From positions 1 to 43,079 of the forward strand of contig JBASCW010000009.1 in the NCBI GenBank assembly GCA_049651845.1: a stretch of DNA of 43,079 nt, given 5' to 3'. Each line of letters starts with the position of its first letter. Within the stretch, counting starts at the first letter, position 1. Under the pieces are notes generated by a model, which was not told the origin of the DNA, ran no database searches, and worked only from the letters and a program-made list of their open reading frames with translations. This document shows positions 24,004 through 32,040 of this stretch, one piece after another. A program made the position numbers and the translations under genes. The DNA is from RBG-16-66-20 sp049651845 (GTDB lineage: Bacteria > Pseudomonadota > Gammaproteobacteria > Burkholderiales > SG8-39).

Positions 24004-26086
24004 GGAGATCGAGTCGCTGCGCCTGGGCGAGGGCCAGACCTTCCACGGCGAAGGCATCCTCGCGGTCACCAAGGCGCTGCTGCAGTCGGGCGTCTCCTAC
24101 GTCGGCGGCTACCAGGGCGCGCCGGTGTCGCACCTGCTCGACGTGATGGTGCAGGCGCGCGACTACATGGACGAGCTCGGCGTGCACGTCGAGCCCTGCA
24201 CCAGCGAGGCCTCGGCCGCGGCGATGCTCGGCGCCTCGATCAACTACCCGGCGCGCGGCGCGGTGACCTGGAAGTCGGTGGTCGGCACCAACGTCGCGGC
24301 CGACGCGCTCTCCTACCTCGCGAGCGCGGGCGTGATGGGCGGAGCGCTGATCGTGCTGGGCGAGGACTACGGCGAGGGCGGCGTGGTGGCGCAGGAGCGC
24401 AGCCACGCCTTCGCCATGAAGTCGCTGATATGGCTGCTCGACCCGCGGCCGAACCTCGCCAGCATCGTCCAGAGCGTCGAGCATGGCTTCGCGCTCTCCG
24501 AGGCCTCCAACACGCCGGTGATGATGGAGCTCAGGATCCGCGCCTGTCACGTCCATGGCTCCTTTGTTTCCAAAGCGAACATTTCCCCTGCGGTTTCGAC
24601 ACGCCACCGCCTCGCAGGCCCGCCGAAGGAGTTCGTCTACGACCGGCTCGCGCATCCGCCGGCCATCTTCCGGCAGGAGAAGCTCAAGAGCGAGGTGCGG
24701 CTGCCCGCCGCGCGCAAGTACATCGCCGAGCACAAGCTCAACGAGATCTTCGACGGTTCCGAGAAGTCGGTCGGCCTCGTCGTGCAGGGCGGCCTGTACA
24801 ACAACCTGATGCGCGCGCTCAGGCTGCTCGGGCTCGCCGACGATTTCGGCCATTGCCGCATCCCGATCTATGTGTTGAACGTGGTGTATCCGCTCGTGCC
24901 GGATGAAATCGTTGCGTTCTCGAAGGGCAAGAGCGCGCTGCTGGTGCTCGAGGAAGGCCAGCCGGAATTCATCGAGCAGGAGATCTCAAACCATCTGCGC
25001 CGCGCAGGCCTGCAGACGAAACTCCACGGCAAGGACCTGCTGCAGATGGCCGGCGATTACACCGCCGAGCTCATGGTGCGCGGGCTCGCGCGCTTTCTTG
25101 CGCAGTACGCGCCAGGATTGGACCTGTCTTCAGGTTCTCTCTGGTTGAATTCAGTGCAAGAAACCAGGGAACGCGCGGCCGCGTTGCTGGGCGCGCTGCC
25201 GCAGCGGCCGCCGACGTTCTGCGTCGGCTGCCCCGAGCGGCCGGTGTTCTCGGCGATGAAGCTGGTGGCGCAGGAGATCGGCCGGCCGCACGTCTCGATG
25301 GACGTCGGCTGCCATGCCTTCGCCTCCTTCGAGCCGTTCTCCCAGGGCAACACGCTGCTCGGCTACGGCATGAGCCTCGCGAGCGCGGCGGGCGTCGCGC
25401 CGCTGCAGGCGCGGCGCCCGGTCGCGGTGATGGGCGACGGCGGCTTCTGGCACAACGGCCTGCTCTCGGGTGTCGCCTCGAACCTCATGAACAAAGGCGA
25501 CGGCGTGCTGGTGATCATGAAGAACGGCTACGCTTCCGCCACGGGAACTCAGGAACTTCTCTCTTCTCCCAAAAATTCTGAACACTCGATCGAGGACACC
25601 CTCAACGGGATCGGTGTGAAGTGGCTGCGCACGGTCGACAACTACGACGTCGGCGCGATGACGAAGACGTACCGGGAGGCGATGACCACCGGGGCAAAGG
25701 GCCTCAAGGTCATCGTCGCCGAGGGCGAGTGCCAGCTCGAGCGCCAAAGGAGACTCAAGCCTCTGATTTCGAGGAATCTTGCTGAAGGCAAACGCACCCT
25801 CCGCGTCAAATACGGCGTCGACGAGGACACCTGCACGGGCGACCACTCCTGCATCCGCCTCTCGGGCTGCCCCACGCTCACCGTGAAGGACAACCCGGAT
25901 CCGCTGCGCCGCGACCCGGTCGCCACCGTGATCGACGGCTGCGTCGGCTGCGGCCTGTGCGGCGAGAACGCGCACGCAGCCGTCCTGTGCCCTTCTTTCT
26001 ACCGAGCGGAGATCGTGCAGAATCCGTGGGGTATTGAAAGATTGATTTCTGGTTTTCGCAGTTCAATGCAAAAGCTTTTTTCATGA
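23984..26086 (+). CDS. iorA: Indolepyruvate:ferredoxin oxidoreductase alpha-type subunit, copy 2
   Basis: A 700-residue paralogue of the preceding gene with the same domain order. The N-terminal segment from GEGILAVTKALLQSG onward is identical to copy 1 over about 29 residues, and the ferredoxin tail is identical at 70 of 73 positions, while the middle differs clearly. TPP motif: VMGDGGFWHNGLLSG. All cysteines and TPP residues seen in copy 1 are kept, so both copies look active. ATG 23984 lies inside the end of copy 1, and the stop overlaps iorB (ATGA). Several AT-rich codon patches occur (24555-24600, 25110-25165, 25548-25600, 25742-25800). Two alpha subunits sharing one beta could give two substrate ranges or a mixed complex. 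Confidence 0.9.
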   Translation: MERQFTKEIESLRLGEGQTFHGEGILAVTKALLQSGVSYVGGYQGAPVSHLLDVMVQARDYMDELGVHVEPCTSEASAAAMLGASINYPARGAVTWKSVVGTNVAADALSYLASAGVMGGALIVLGEDYGEGGVVAQERSHAFAMKSLIWLLDPRPNLASIVQSVEHGFALSEASNTPVMMELRIRACHVHGSFVSKANISPAVSTRHRLAGPPKEFVYDRLAHPPAIFRQEKLKSEVRLPAARKYIAEHKLNEIFDGSEKSVGLVVQGGLYNNLMRALRLLGLADDFGHCRIPIYVLNVVYPLVPDEIVAFSKGKSALLVLEEGQPEFIEQEISNHLRRAGLQTKLHGKDLLQMAGDYTAELMVRGLARFLAQYAPGLDLSSGSLWLNSVQETRERAAALLGALPQRPPTFCVGCPERPVFSAMKLVAQEIGRPHVSMDVGCHAFASFEPFSQGNTLLGYGMSLASAAGVAPLQARRPVAVMGDGGFWHNGLLSGVASNLMNKGDGVLVIMKNGYASATGTQELLSSPKNSEHSIEDTLNGIGVKWLRTVDNYDVGAMTKTYREAMTTGAKGLKVIVAEGECQLERQRRLKPLISRNLAEGKRTLRVKYGVDEDTCTGDHSCIRLSGCPTLTVKDNPDPLRRDPVATVIDGCVGCGLCGENAHAAVLCPSFYRAEIVQNPWGIERLISGFRSSMQKLFS

Positions 26087-27540
26087 AACTTCCTGACAGG
26101 CCGATCACGATCCTGATTGCCGCGCTTGGCGGCGAAGGCGGCGGCGTGATGGCGGACTGGCTGATCGACGCCGCCGCGCAATGCGGCCTCCCGGCGCAGA
26201 GCACCTCGATCCCGGGCGTCGCGCAGCGCACCGGCGCGACCACCTACTACCTGGAGGTGTTCCCGGCGAAGGAGGCCGACCTCGGCGGCCGCGCGCCCGT
26301 GCTCTCGCTCACGCCGAGCCCGGGCAACGTGGACGTGATGGTCGCCTCCGAGCTCGTCGAGGCCGGCCGCGCGATGCAGAACGGCTACGTGAGCCCCGAA
26401 CGCACCACGCTGATCGCCTCCACGCACCGCATCTACGCCACCATCGAGAAAATGCAGATGGCCGACGGCCGCTTCGACAGCGAGCGCGTGATCGCAGCGG
26501 GCCGCGAGCTCGCCAAGCAGGCGGTGCTCTTCGACATGCGCAAGCTCGCGCAGGACAGCGGCACCGTGATCAACGCGGTGCTGTTCGGCGCCATGTGCGG
26601 CAGCGGCGTATTGCCGCTGCCGCGCGAGGCCTGCGAGCAGGCGATCCGCCGCGGCGGCCGCGGCGCCGAGGCGAGCCTGCGCGGCTTCGCCGCCAGCTTC
26701 GAGATCGCCGCCGGCGCGCGCGCAGCGCCGCAGCCGCCTGCGCCACCCAGGCGCGCGACCGAACTCGACGAAGTGTTGCGGCTGGGTGTGGAGCGCCTGA
26801 CGGACTACCAGGGCGCTGCGTATGCGGACTTGTTTTCTGAACGAGTGAAGTTTCTCCAGGACAGGGACAAGAAGCTTGCCGCCGAAACGGCAAGGCAGCT
26901 GGCCCTCTGGATGGCCTACGAAGACATCGTCCGCGTCGCCGACCTGAAGACGCGCGCCGCGCGCTTCGAGCGCGTGCGCCGCGAGGTCGGCGCGCAGGAC
27001 GGCGAGCCGGTGGTGGTGATCGACTTCCTCAAGCCCGGCATCGAGGAATTCGCCTCGCTCCTGCCGCCATCACTGGGCGGCGCGCTGATCCGTTGGGCCG
27101 AGAAGAACGGCAAGCTCGACGCCTACAACGTCGGCATGCATATCAAGACCTCGGGGGTTTTCGGCTACCTGATGGTGCGCTCGCTCGCCTGGCTCAAGCC
27201 CTGGCGGCCGCATTCCTACCGCTACCAGGAAGAGCAGAAACTGATCGAGCGCTGGCTCGCACGCGTGCGGGAGGCTTCGGCGCGCAGCGTGCCGCTCGCG
27301 CTCGAGATCGCCGAATGCGCGCGCCTCATCAAGGGCTACGGCGAGACCCATCGCCGCGGCAAGGCGAACTTTCTCGCCATCTTCGACGCGCTGGTCGAGA
27401 ATCCGGCGACCGCTGACCCCGCCGAGCAGGCCAGGGCGATTCGCAAGGCGCGCGAGGCCGCGCTCGCCGATCCCGAGGGCAAGGCCCTGGGCGGCGCGCT
27501 CGGCAAGCCGGTGACCTGGCTCAAGCCGGTCCGAAGCTAG
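26083..27540 (+). CDS. iorB: Indolepyruvate:ferredoxin oxidoreductase beta-type subunit with C-terminal helical extension
   Basis: A 485-residue protein. Residues 1-~210 are the IorB/gamma domain (ILIAALGGEGGGVMADWL, PGVAQRTGATTYYLE), which completes the IorAB enzyme and binds CoA. Residues ~225-485 form a helical extension (RATELDEVLRLGVERLTDYQ, IKTSGVFGYLMVRSLAWLKP, GYGETHRRGKANF), similar to the extra domain (DUF6537-like) seen in large fused IORs. The short archaeal IorB is only ~200 residues, so this is the long bacterial form. It is coupled to copy 2 of iorA by ATGA with no visible ribosome site of its own. The stop interlocks with the convergent SnoaL gene at CTAG. Confidence 0.88.
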   Translation: MKLPDRPITILIAALGGEGGGVMADWLIDAAAQCGLPAQSTSIPGVAQRTGATTYYLEVFPAKEADLGGRAPVLSLTPSPGNVDVMVASELVEAGRAMQNGYVSPERTTLIASTHRIYATIEKMQMADGRFDSERVIAAGRELAKQAVLFDMRKLAQDSGTVINAVLFGAMCGSGVLPLPREACEQAIRRGGRGAEASLRGFAASFEIAAGARAAPQPPAPPRRATELDEVLRLGVERLTDYQGAAYADLFSERVKFLQDRDKKLAAETARQLALWMAYEDIVRVADLKTRAARFERVRREVGAQDGEPVVVIDFLKPGIEEFASLLPPSLGGALIRWAEKNGKLDAYNVGMHIKTSGVFGYLMVRSLAWLKPWRPHSYRYQEEQKLIERWLARVREASARSVPLALEIAECARLIKGYGETHRRGKANFLAIFDALVENPATADPAEQARAIRKAREAALADPEGKALGGALGKPVTWLKPVRS

Positions 27541-28148
27541 GACGGAAACGCCGAGGGCGTGCCTTCCAGCCAGGCCTGACCGTGCGCGTAAAGGGCCTGC
27601 ACCACGGGCCCTTTCAGCTGAGGCATGTCGAGCTTGACGGTGAAGCCGATTCGGGTCTGCAGGTAGGCGAGGTGGCGGTAGCCCTCGGGGAATTTCGCCA
27701 GCAGCGCCGGGTCGAGCGCGAGCTTCGCCGCCGGGTCCACCGGGTCCATGCGGTCCTTCTCGTAGATCGGCTGCCGGCGCGCGATGCGCCAGAGGCCGCG
27801 TTTTCGCGCGAAGAAATCGTAAAAGCGCCCGGTGCAGACCACGTCGACGAGCACGCCGTCGACCGTAGCGCGCTGGCCGATGGTCATCTTGGTCTGCGCG
27901 ATGGCGCGCTCGCCGTTCACGTCGACGCTGGTGCCGCCGAGGAAATGCAGGATGCTGACGCCCTTGTCGAAGCCCGCCCTGCTCACCTCGATGAACTTTT
28001 CCGCCGGGCCCTGGAACCAGGTGGCGCTCATCCAGCCGTCTTCGTGCCAGACCGTGCGGAAGCGCTCCCAGTCGCCGGCATCGCGCCAGAGCGCCCAGTT
28101 GTTGACGTTCTCGATGATCGCCTGACGGTCTTCGGATTCGGTGCTCAT
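27537..28148 (-). CDS. SnoaL/NTF2-like protein
   Basis: A 203-residue protein with an NTF2-like alpha+beta cone: the helix start EDRQAIIENVNNWALWRDAG, then WERFRTVWHEDGWMSATWFQG, HFLGGTSVDVNGERAIAQTK, and a strand pair ending GLWRIARRQPIYEKDRMDPV. About 60 extra C-terminal residues (YRHLAYLQTRIGFTVKLDMP) extend beyond the usual ~140. Such proteins act as small-molecule isomerases, dehydratases or hydroxylase partners; aromatic-degradation clusters often carry one. No catalytic set can be assigned. It is alone on the minus strand, with its promoter in the 43-base gap to the cupin gene. Confidence 0.82.
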   Translation of the reverse strand: MSTESEDRQAIIENVNNWALWRDAGDWERFRTVWHEDGWMSATWFQGPAEKFIEVSRAGFDKGVSILHFLGGTSVDVNGERAIAQTKMTIGQRATVDGVLVDVVCTGRFYDFFARKRGLWRIARRQPIYEKDRMDPVDPAAKLALDPALLAKFPEGYRHLAYLQTRIGFTVKLDMPQLKGPVVQALYAHGQAWLEGTPSAFPS

Positions 28149-28161
28149 AGGTTCCTCACTT

Positions 28162-28167
28162 TATAAT
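28162..28167 (+). promoter_or_regulatory. Candidate -10 box (TATAAT) for the cupin operon
   Basis: A consensus TATAAT lies 24 bases before the cupin ATG (28192), inside the 43-base divergent gap with the SnoaL gene. No convincing -35 sits 16-18 bases upstream, so an activator may be needed. A GGAG ribosome site precedes the ATG. Confidence 0.4.
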
Positions 28168-28191
28168 GATTTTTTCGCGCTGGAGCGTGGC

Positions 28192-29241
28192 ATGGCAAGC
28201 GTTTTGAAGCCGGAATCCGCTGCGGGACGGCAGGAGCTCTACCGCCGCATGGACCGGGAGAACCTCGCGCCTCTGTGGGAGGTGCTGCACGCGCTCGTGC
28301 CGCCGCAGCCGCAGACGCCCTGCAAACCCGCCTACTGGAGCTACGACGCGATCCGGCCGTACATCATGGAATCGGGCCGCGCGATCACCGCCAAGGAGGC
28401 TGTGCGGCGCGTGCTGATCCTCGAGAACCCGGGCATGCGCGGGCAATCCTGCATCACGCGCAGTCTCTACTGCGGGCTGCAGCTGATCCTGCCCGGCGAA
28501 ATCGCGCCGAGCCACCGGCACACGCAGTCGGCGTTGCGCTTCATCGTCGAGGGCTCGGGAGCCTACACCGCGGTGAACGGCGAGCGCACCACGATGCGCC
28601 CGGGCGACTTCATCATCACGCCGCCCTGGACCTGGCACGACCATGGCAACCCGGAGGGCGGCGAGCCGGTGGTCTGGATGGACGGCCTCGACATTCCGAT
28701 GCTGCAGTTCTTCGACGCCGGGTTCGCCGAGAACTATCCGGAGGACGCCCAGCCCGTGACCACGCTCGAGGGCACTTCGCGCGCGCGCTACGGCGCCAAC
28801 CTCGCGCCGCTGGATCCGGTGGCACCGTTCGGCAAGACCTCGCCCATCTTCAGCTATCCCTACGCGCGCAGCCGCGAGGCGCTCGCGGCGCTGGCGAAGA
28901 ACGGCGGCCCGGACGCCTGCCATGGCTGGAAGATGCAATTCACGAACCCGCTCTCCGGCGGCCCGGCGATGCCCACCATCGGCGCGTTCATCCAGCTGCT
29001 GCCGAAGGGCTTCGCGACTTCGGCCTGCCGCTCGACCGATGCGACGGTGTTCTCGGTCGCCGAAGGCACGGGCAGGGCGCACATCGGCGGCGAAGCCTAC
29101 GGCTTCGGCCCGCGCGACACCTTCGTGGTGCCCTCGTGGCAGCCGCTGCGCCTCGAAGCGCGCGGGGAATGCGTGCTGTTCTCCTACTCGGACCGCTCGG
29201 CGCAGCTCGCGCTCGGCCTGTGGCGGGAGCAGCGCGGGTGA
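28192..29241 (+). CDS. Gentisate 1,2-dioxygenase-like bicupin
   Basis: A 349-residue double-cupin protein of the gentisate / 1-hydroxy-2-naphthoate dioxygenase family. The first cupin has the iron-binding His pair in PSHRHTQSALRFIVEG and the third His in TPPWTWHDHGN. The second cupin (ATVFSVAEGTGRAHIGGEAY) lacks the metal His set, as is usual. It should cleave a dihydroxylated or monohydroxylated aromatic acid with O2. The N-terminal ELYRRMDRENLAPLWEVLH is typical of gentisate dioxygenases. ATG 28192 has a GGAG site; the frame is open to 28141. It overlaps the next gene by one base (TGATG). Confidence 0.9.
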   Translation: MASVLKPESAAGRQELYRRMDRENLAPLWEVLHALVPPQPQTPCKPAYWSYDAIRPYIMESGRAITAKEAVRRVLILENPGMRGQSCITRSLYCGLQLILPGEIAPSHRHTQSALRFIVEGSGAYTAVNGERTTMRPGDFIITPPWTWHDHGNPEGGEPVVWMDGLDIPMLQFFDAGFAENYPEDAQPVTTLEGTSRARYGANLAPLDPVAPFGKTSPIFSYPYARSREALAALAKNGGPDACHGWKMQFTNPLSGGPAMPTIGAFIQLLPKGFATSACRSTDATVFSVAEGTGRAHIGGEAYGFGPRDTFVVPSWQPLRLEARGECVLFSYSDRSAQLALGLWREQRG

Positions 29242-30107
29242 TGGCGGCCGCGGCTGTCGCCGCCGACCCAGAGTTCTACGCGCGCGAATACAACAACCGC
29301 GAGCTCGTCCCCGACCACGGCCGCTGGCTCGAGCGCTGGGCGCTCGACTCGGAGCGCGCGCGCGCGACCATGACCTGCCGTCTCGACCAGCGCTACGGCG
29401 AGTCGGCCGGCGAGACGATGGACATCTTCCCGGCGCGCAAGGGCGACGGCACCTGCCTGATGTTCATCCACGGCGGCTACTGGCGCGCCCTGGACAAGAA
29501 GGATTTCTCCTTCCTCGCGCCGGCCTGGGTCGGCGCGGGCGTGTCGCTCGCGGTGGTGAACTACGACCTGTGCCCCGCCGTCACGGTCGAGGAGATCGTG
29601 CGCCAGATGCTGCGCGCGGGCCGCTGGCTCTGGCTGCACGCCGCGGACTACGGCATGGACGAAGACCGCCTGTACGTTGCCGGGCATTCGGCGGGCGGCC
29701 ACCTCACGGCGATGCTGATGGCGGCGCTCTGGCCGGCGCTCGACGCGCGGCTGCCGAAGAACCTGTTCAAGGGCGGCCTCGCGGTGAGCGGCATCTACGA
29801 CCTGCGTCCGCTCGTGCAGGCGGCCTGGCTGAACGCCGACCTGCGCCTCGACGAAGCCTCGGCGCTCAAGGCCTCGCCCGCGTTCCTGCCGCCGGCGACG
29901 CGCGCGCCGGTGATGACCTGCGTCGGCGGCGGCGAGAGCTCGGAGTTCCGGCGCCAGAACGCGCTGCTCGGCGAGCGCTGGAAGAGCGTGCTCGCGGGCG
30001 ACATCCCGGCGCCCGGCGCGAACCACTTTTCGGTGCTCGACGGCCTCACCGAGCCCGCGAGCGCGCTGTTCGCGGGCGCGCGCCGCCTGATGCAGCTCGA
30101 CCGATGA
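29241..30107 (+). CDS. Alpha/beta hydrolase, arylformamidase-like
   Basis: A 288-residue hydrolase similar to kynurenine formamidase (arylformamidase) of the alpha/beta type. The oxyanion motif MFIHGGYWRALDKKDF is followed by the nucleophile Ser in YVAGHSAGGHLTAM; the acidic residue probably lies in CVGGGESSEFRRQN and the His in APGANHFSVLDGL. It probably hydrolyses an amide or ester on an aromatic or ring-opened product. Its position directly after the dioxygenase gene, overlapping by one base, supports a role in the same pathway. The exact substrate is unknown. Confidence 0.85.
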   Translation: MAAAAVAADPEFYAREYNNRELVPDHGRWLERWALDSERARATMTCRLDQRYGESAGETMDIFPARKGDGTCLMFIHGGYWRALDKKDFSFLAPAWVGAGVSLAVVNYDLCPAVTVEEIVRQMLRAGRWLWLHAADYGMDEDRLYVAGHSAGGHLTAMLMAALWPALDARLPKNLFKGGLAVSGIYDLRPLVQAAWLNADLRLDEASALKASPAFLPPATRAPVMTCVGGGESSEFRRQNALLGERWKSVLAGDIPAPGANHFSVLDGLTEPASALFAGARRLMQLDR

Positions 30108-30766
30108 AGGAATTTCTTGCACCCGCGCGCTATGTCGACAGCGCGCACCCCTTGGTTGTGGAATTTTCCAGAAAAAATTCTTCCGGAGATGACCCGCGAG
30201 AGCGTGCCGTCTCCCTCTACTACGCAGTACGCGACGGCATCCGCTACAACCCGTTCCTCGATTTCTCGAAGGCGGAGACCTACCAGGCCTCGCACTGCAT
30301 CGCCGCGGGCGAAGGCTTCTGCGTCGGCAAGGCGGCGCTGCTGGCGGCTTGCGCGCGCGCCGACGGCATCCCGGCGCGCGTCGGCTTCGCAGACGTGAAG
30401 AACCATCTCACGACGCCGGCGCTGCTTGAGCGCATGGGCACGGACCTGTTCGTCTACCACGGCTACACCGAGCTCCACCTGGAGGGCAGGTGGGTCAAGG
30501 CGACGCCGGCCTTCAACGTCGAGCTGTGCCGGCGCTTCAGGGTGAAGCCGCTCGAATTTGACGGCCGCGCCGACTCGATCTTCCACCCGTTCGACGAGCA
30601 GGACCGGCGCCACATGGAGTACCTGCGCGACCGCGGCAGCCACGCCGACGTGCCGGTGGCCGAGATCATGCAGGCCTTCCGCGAGGCCTACCCGGTACTC
30701 GTGCAGGCCGGCCGCGAGGCGGCCGGGGGAGCCGCGCGCACAGGTCCCGGGGAGCATTTCGGCTGA
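30104..30766 (+). CDS. Transglutaminase-like (papain-fold) protein
   Basis: A 220-residue transglutaminase-core protein. The Cys is in GEGFCVGKAALLAACARADG and the His in YHGYTELHLEGRW. The position where an Asp usually completes the triad reads WVKATPAFN, with Thr. Members of this group may act as peptidases or amidases; no role in aromatic catabolism is established. The ATGA overlap couples it to the hydrolase. Residues ~5-35 (HPLVVEFSRKNSSGDD) are encoded by strikingly AT-rich codons (30108-30195). The stop overlaps the proposed CTG start of glycerate kinase. Confidence 0.85.
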   Translation: MKEFLAPARYVDSAHPLVVEFSRKNSSGDDPRERAVSLYYAVRDGIRYNPFLDFSKAETYQASHCIAAGEGFCVGKAALLAACARADGIPARVGFADVKNHLTTPALLERMGTDLFVYHGYTELHLEGRWVKATPAFNVELCRRFRVKPLEFDGRADSIFHPFDEQDRRHMEYLRDRGSHADVPVAEIMQAFREAYPVLVQAGREAAGGAARTGPGEHFG

Positions 30767-32037
30767 GTCCGCGCGGGCTCCTCGAAAACAGTTTCCGTGC
30801 CGCGGTCGCCGCGGTCGATCCGCTGCAGATCGTGGCGGCGCACCTGCCCAAGCCGCCCGACGGCCGCACGCTGGTGCTCGCCGCGGGCAAGGCCGCGGCC
30901 TCGATGGCGCTCGCCGTGGAGCGCCACTGGCCGGAGGACAAGAGGCTCATCGGCATCGCGCTCACGCGCTACGGCCACGCGCTGCCGCTGGAGCGCATCC
31001 GCTGGGTCGAAGCCGGTCACCCGGTACCCGACGAGGCGGGCGAAACCGCGGCGCGCGAGATGCTCGGCGCGGCGCGCGCCATCAAGCCGATGGACAGGCT
31101 GATCGCGCTCATCTCCGGCGGCGGCTCGGCGCTGATGTCGCTGCCGGTCGAGGGCGTCACCATCGCCGATCTGCGCGCGGTGACGCGCGACCTGCTCAAG
31201 AGCGGCGCGACGATCCAGGAAATCAACACCGTGCGCAAGCACCTGTCGCAGATCCAGGGCGGGCGCCTCGCCGCCGCCTGCAAGGCACCGGTCACCGCGC
31301 TGATCATCTCCGATGTGACCGGCGATGCGGCGACCCACGTCGCCTCGGGGCCATTCGCGCCGGACCCGACCACCTACCAGGACGCGGTGGACGTGCTCAA
31401 CCAGTTCGACATCAAGCCGCCGCAGGCGGTGCTCAAGCACCTCATCGCGGGGCTGCGCGGCGAGCGCGAGGAGACGCCCAAGCCCGGCGACAGGATCTTC
31501 GAGAACGTCGAGAACCGCGTGATCGCGAACGCGCACGACGCGCTCGCGGCGGCGGCAAAGCTGTTCCGCGACAACGGCGTCGAGCCGGTGATCCTCGGCG
31601 ACTCGGTGACCGGCGAAGCGCGCGAAGTCGCCAGGGTGATGGCGGCGCTGGTGCGCGAAATCCGCGCCCACGGCGCGCCGTTCAAGCCGCCGGTCGCGCT
31701 GATCTCGGGCGGCGAGTGCACGGTGACCGTGCGCCGCACCGGCGGCCGCGGCGGGCGCTGCGGCGAGTTCCTGCTCGCGCTGGGCGTGGAGCTCGCCGGC
31801 ATCGAAGGCGTGCACGCCATTGCGGCCGATACCGACGGCATCGACGGCTCGGAGGCCAACGCGGGCGCCCTGCTCTCGCCGGACATGCTCGCGCGCGCGC
31901 AGGCGCAGGGGCTCGATGCACGCAAGTTCCTCGCCGCGCACGACAGCTACGGGGTCTTCTCGGCGCTCGGCGACCTGGTGGTCACCGGACCCACGCGCAC
32001 CAATGTGAACGACTACAGGGCCATCCTGATCCTCTAG
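30763..32037 (+). CDS. Glycerate 2-kinase (MOFRL family), probably starting at CTG
   Basis: A 424-residue kinase that phosphorylates D-glycerate to 2-phosphoglycerate with ATP. Landmarks: LVLAAGKAAASMALAVERHW, the Gly-rich LISGGGSALMSLPVEG, INTVRKHLSQIQGGRLA, and the C-terminal MOFRL domain (ALISGGECTVTVRRTGGRGG, ADTDGIDGSEANAG). The family's N-terminus (SPRGLLENSFRAAVAAVDP) is encoded upstream of any ATG, GTG or TTG. The codon that fits is CTG at 30763, overlapping the previous stop as CTGA and preceded by GGGGAG at a proper distance. The GTG at 30832 would remove 23 conserved-looking residues. The gene may feed glycerate or hydroxypyruvate products into central metabolism. Its stop lies three bases from that of rplQ. 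Confidence 0.87.
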   Translation: MSPRGLLENSFRAAVAAVDPLQIVAAHLPKPPDGRTLVLAAGKAAASMALAVERHWPEDKRLIGIALTRYGHALPLERIRWVEAGHPVPDEAGETAAREMLGAARAIKPMDRLIALISGGGSALMSLPVEGVTIADLRAVTRDLLKSGATIQEINTVRKHLSQIQGGRLAAACKAPVTALIISDVTGDAATHVASGPFAPDPTTYQDAVDVLNQFDIKPPQAVLKHLIAGLRGEREETPKPGDRIFENVENRVIANAHDALAAAAKLFRDNGVEPVILGDSVTGEAREVARVMAALVREIRAHGAPFKPPVALISGGECTVTVRRTGGRGGRCGEFLLALGVELAGIEGVHAIAADTDGIDGSEANAGALLSPDMLARAQAQGLDARKFLAAHDSYGVFSALGDLVVTGPTRTNVNDYRAILIL

Positions 32038-32040
32038 GGA

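Noticed and set aside
21916..26086. Tandem iorA copies as an assembly duplication
   Set aside because: The middles differ at protein and codon level and the genes overlap by a unique junction, so they are true paralogues.
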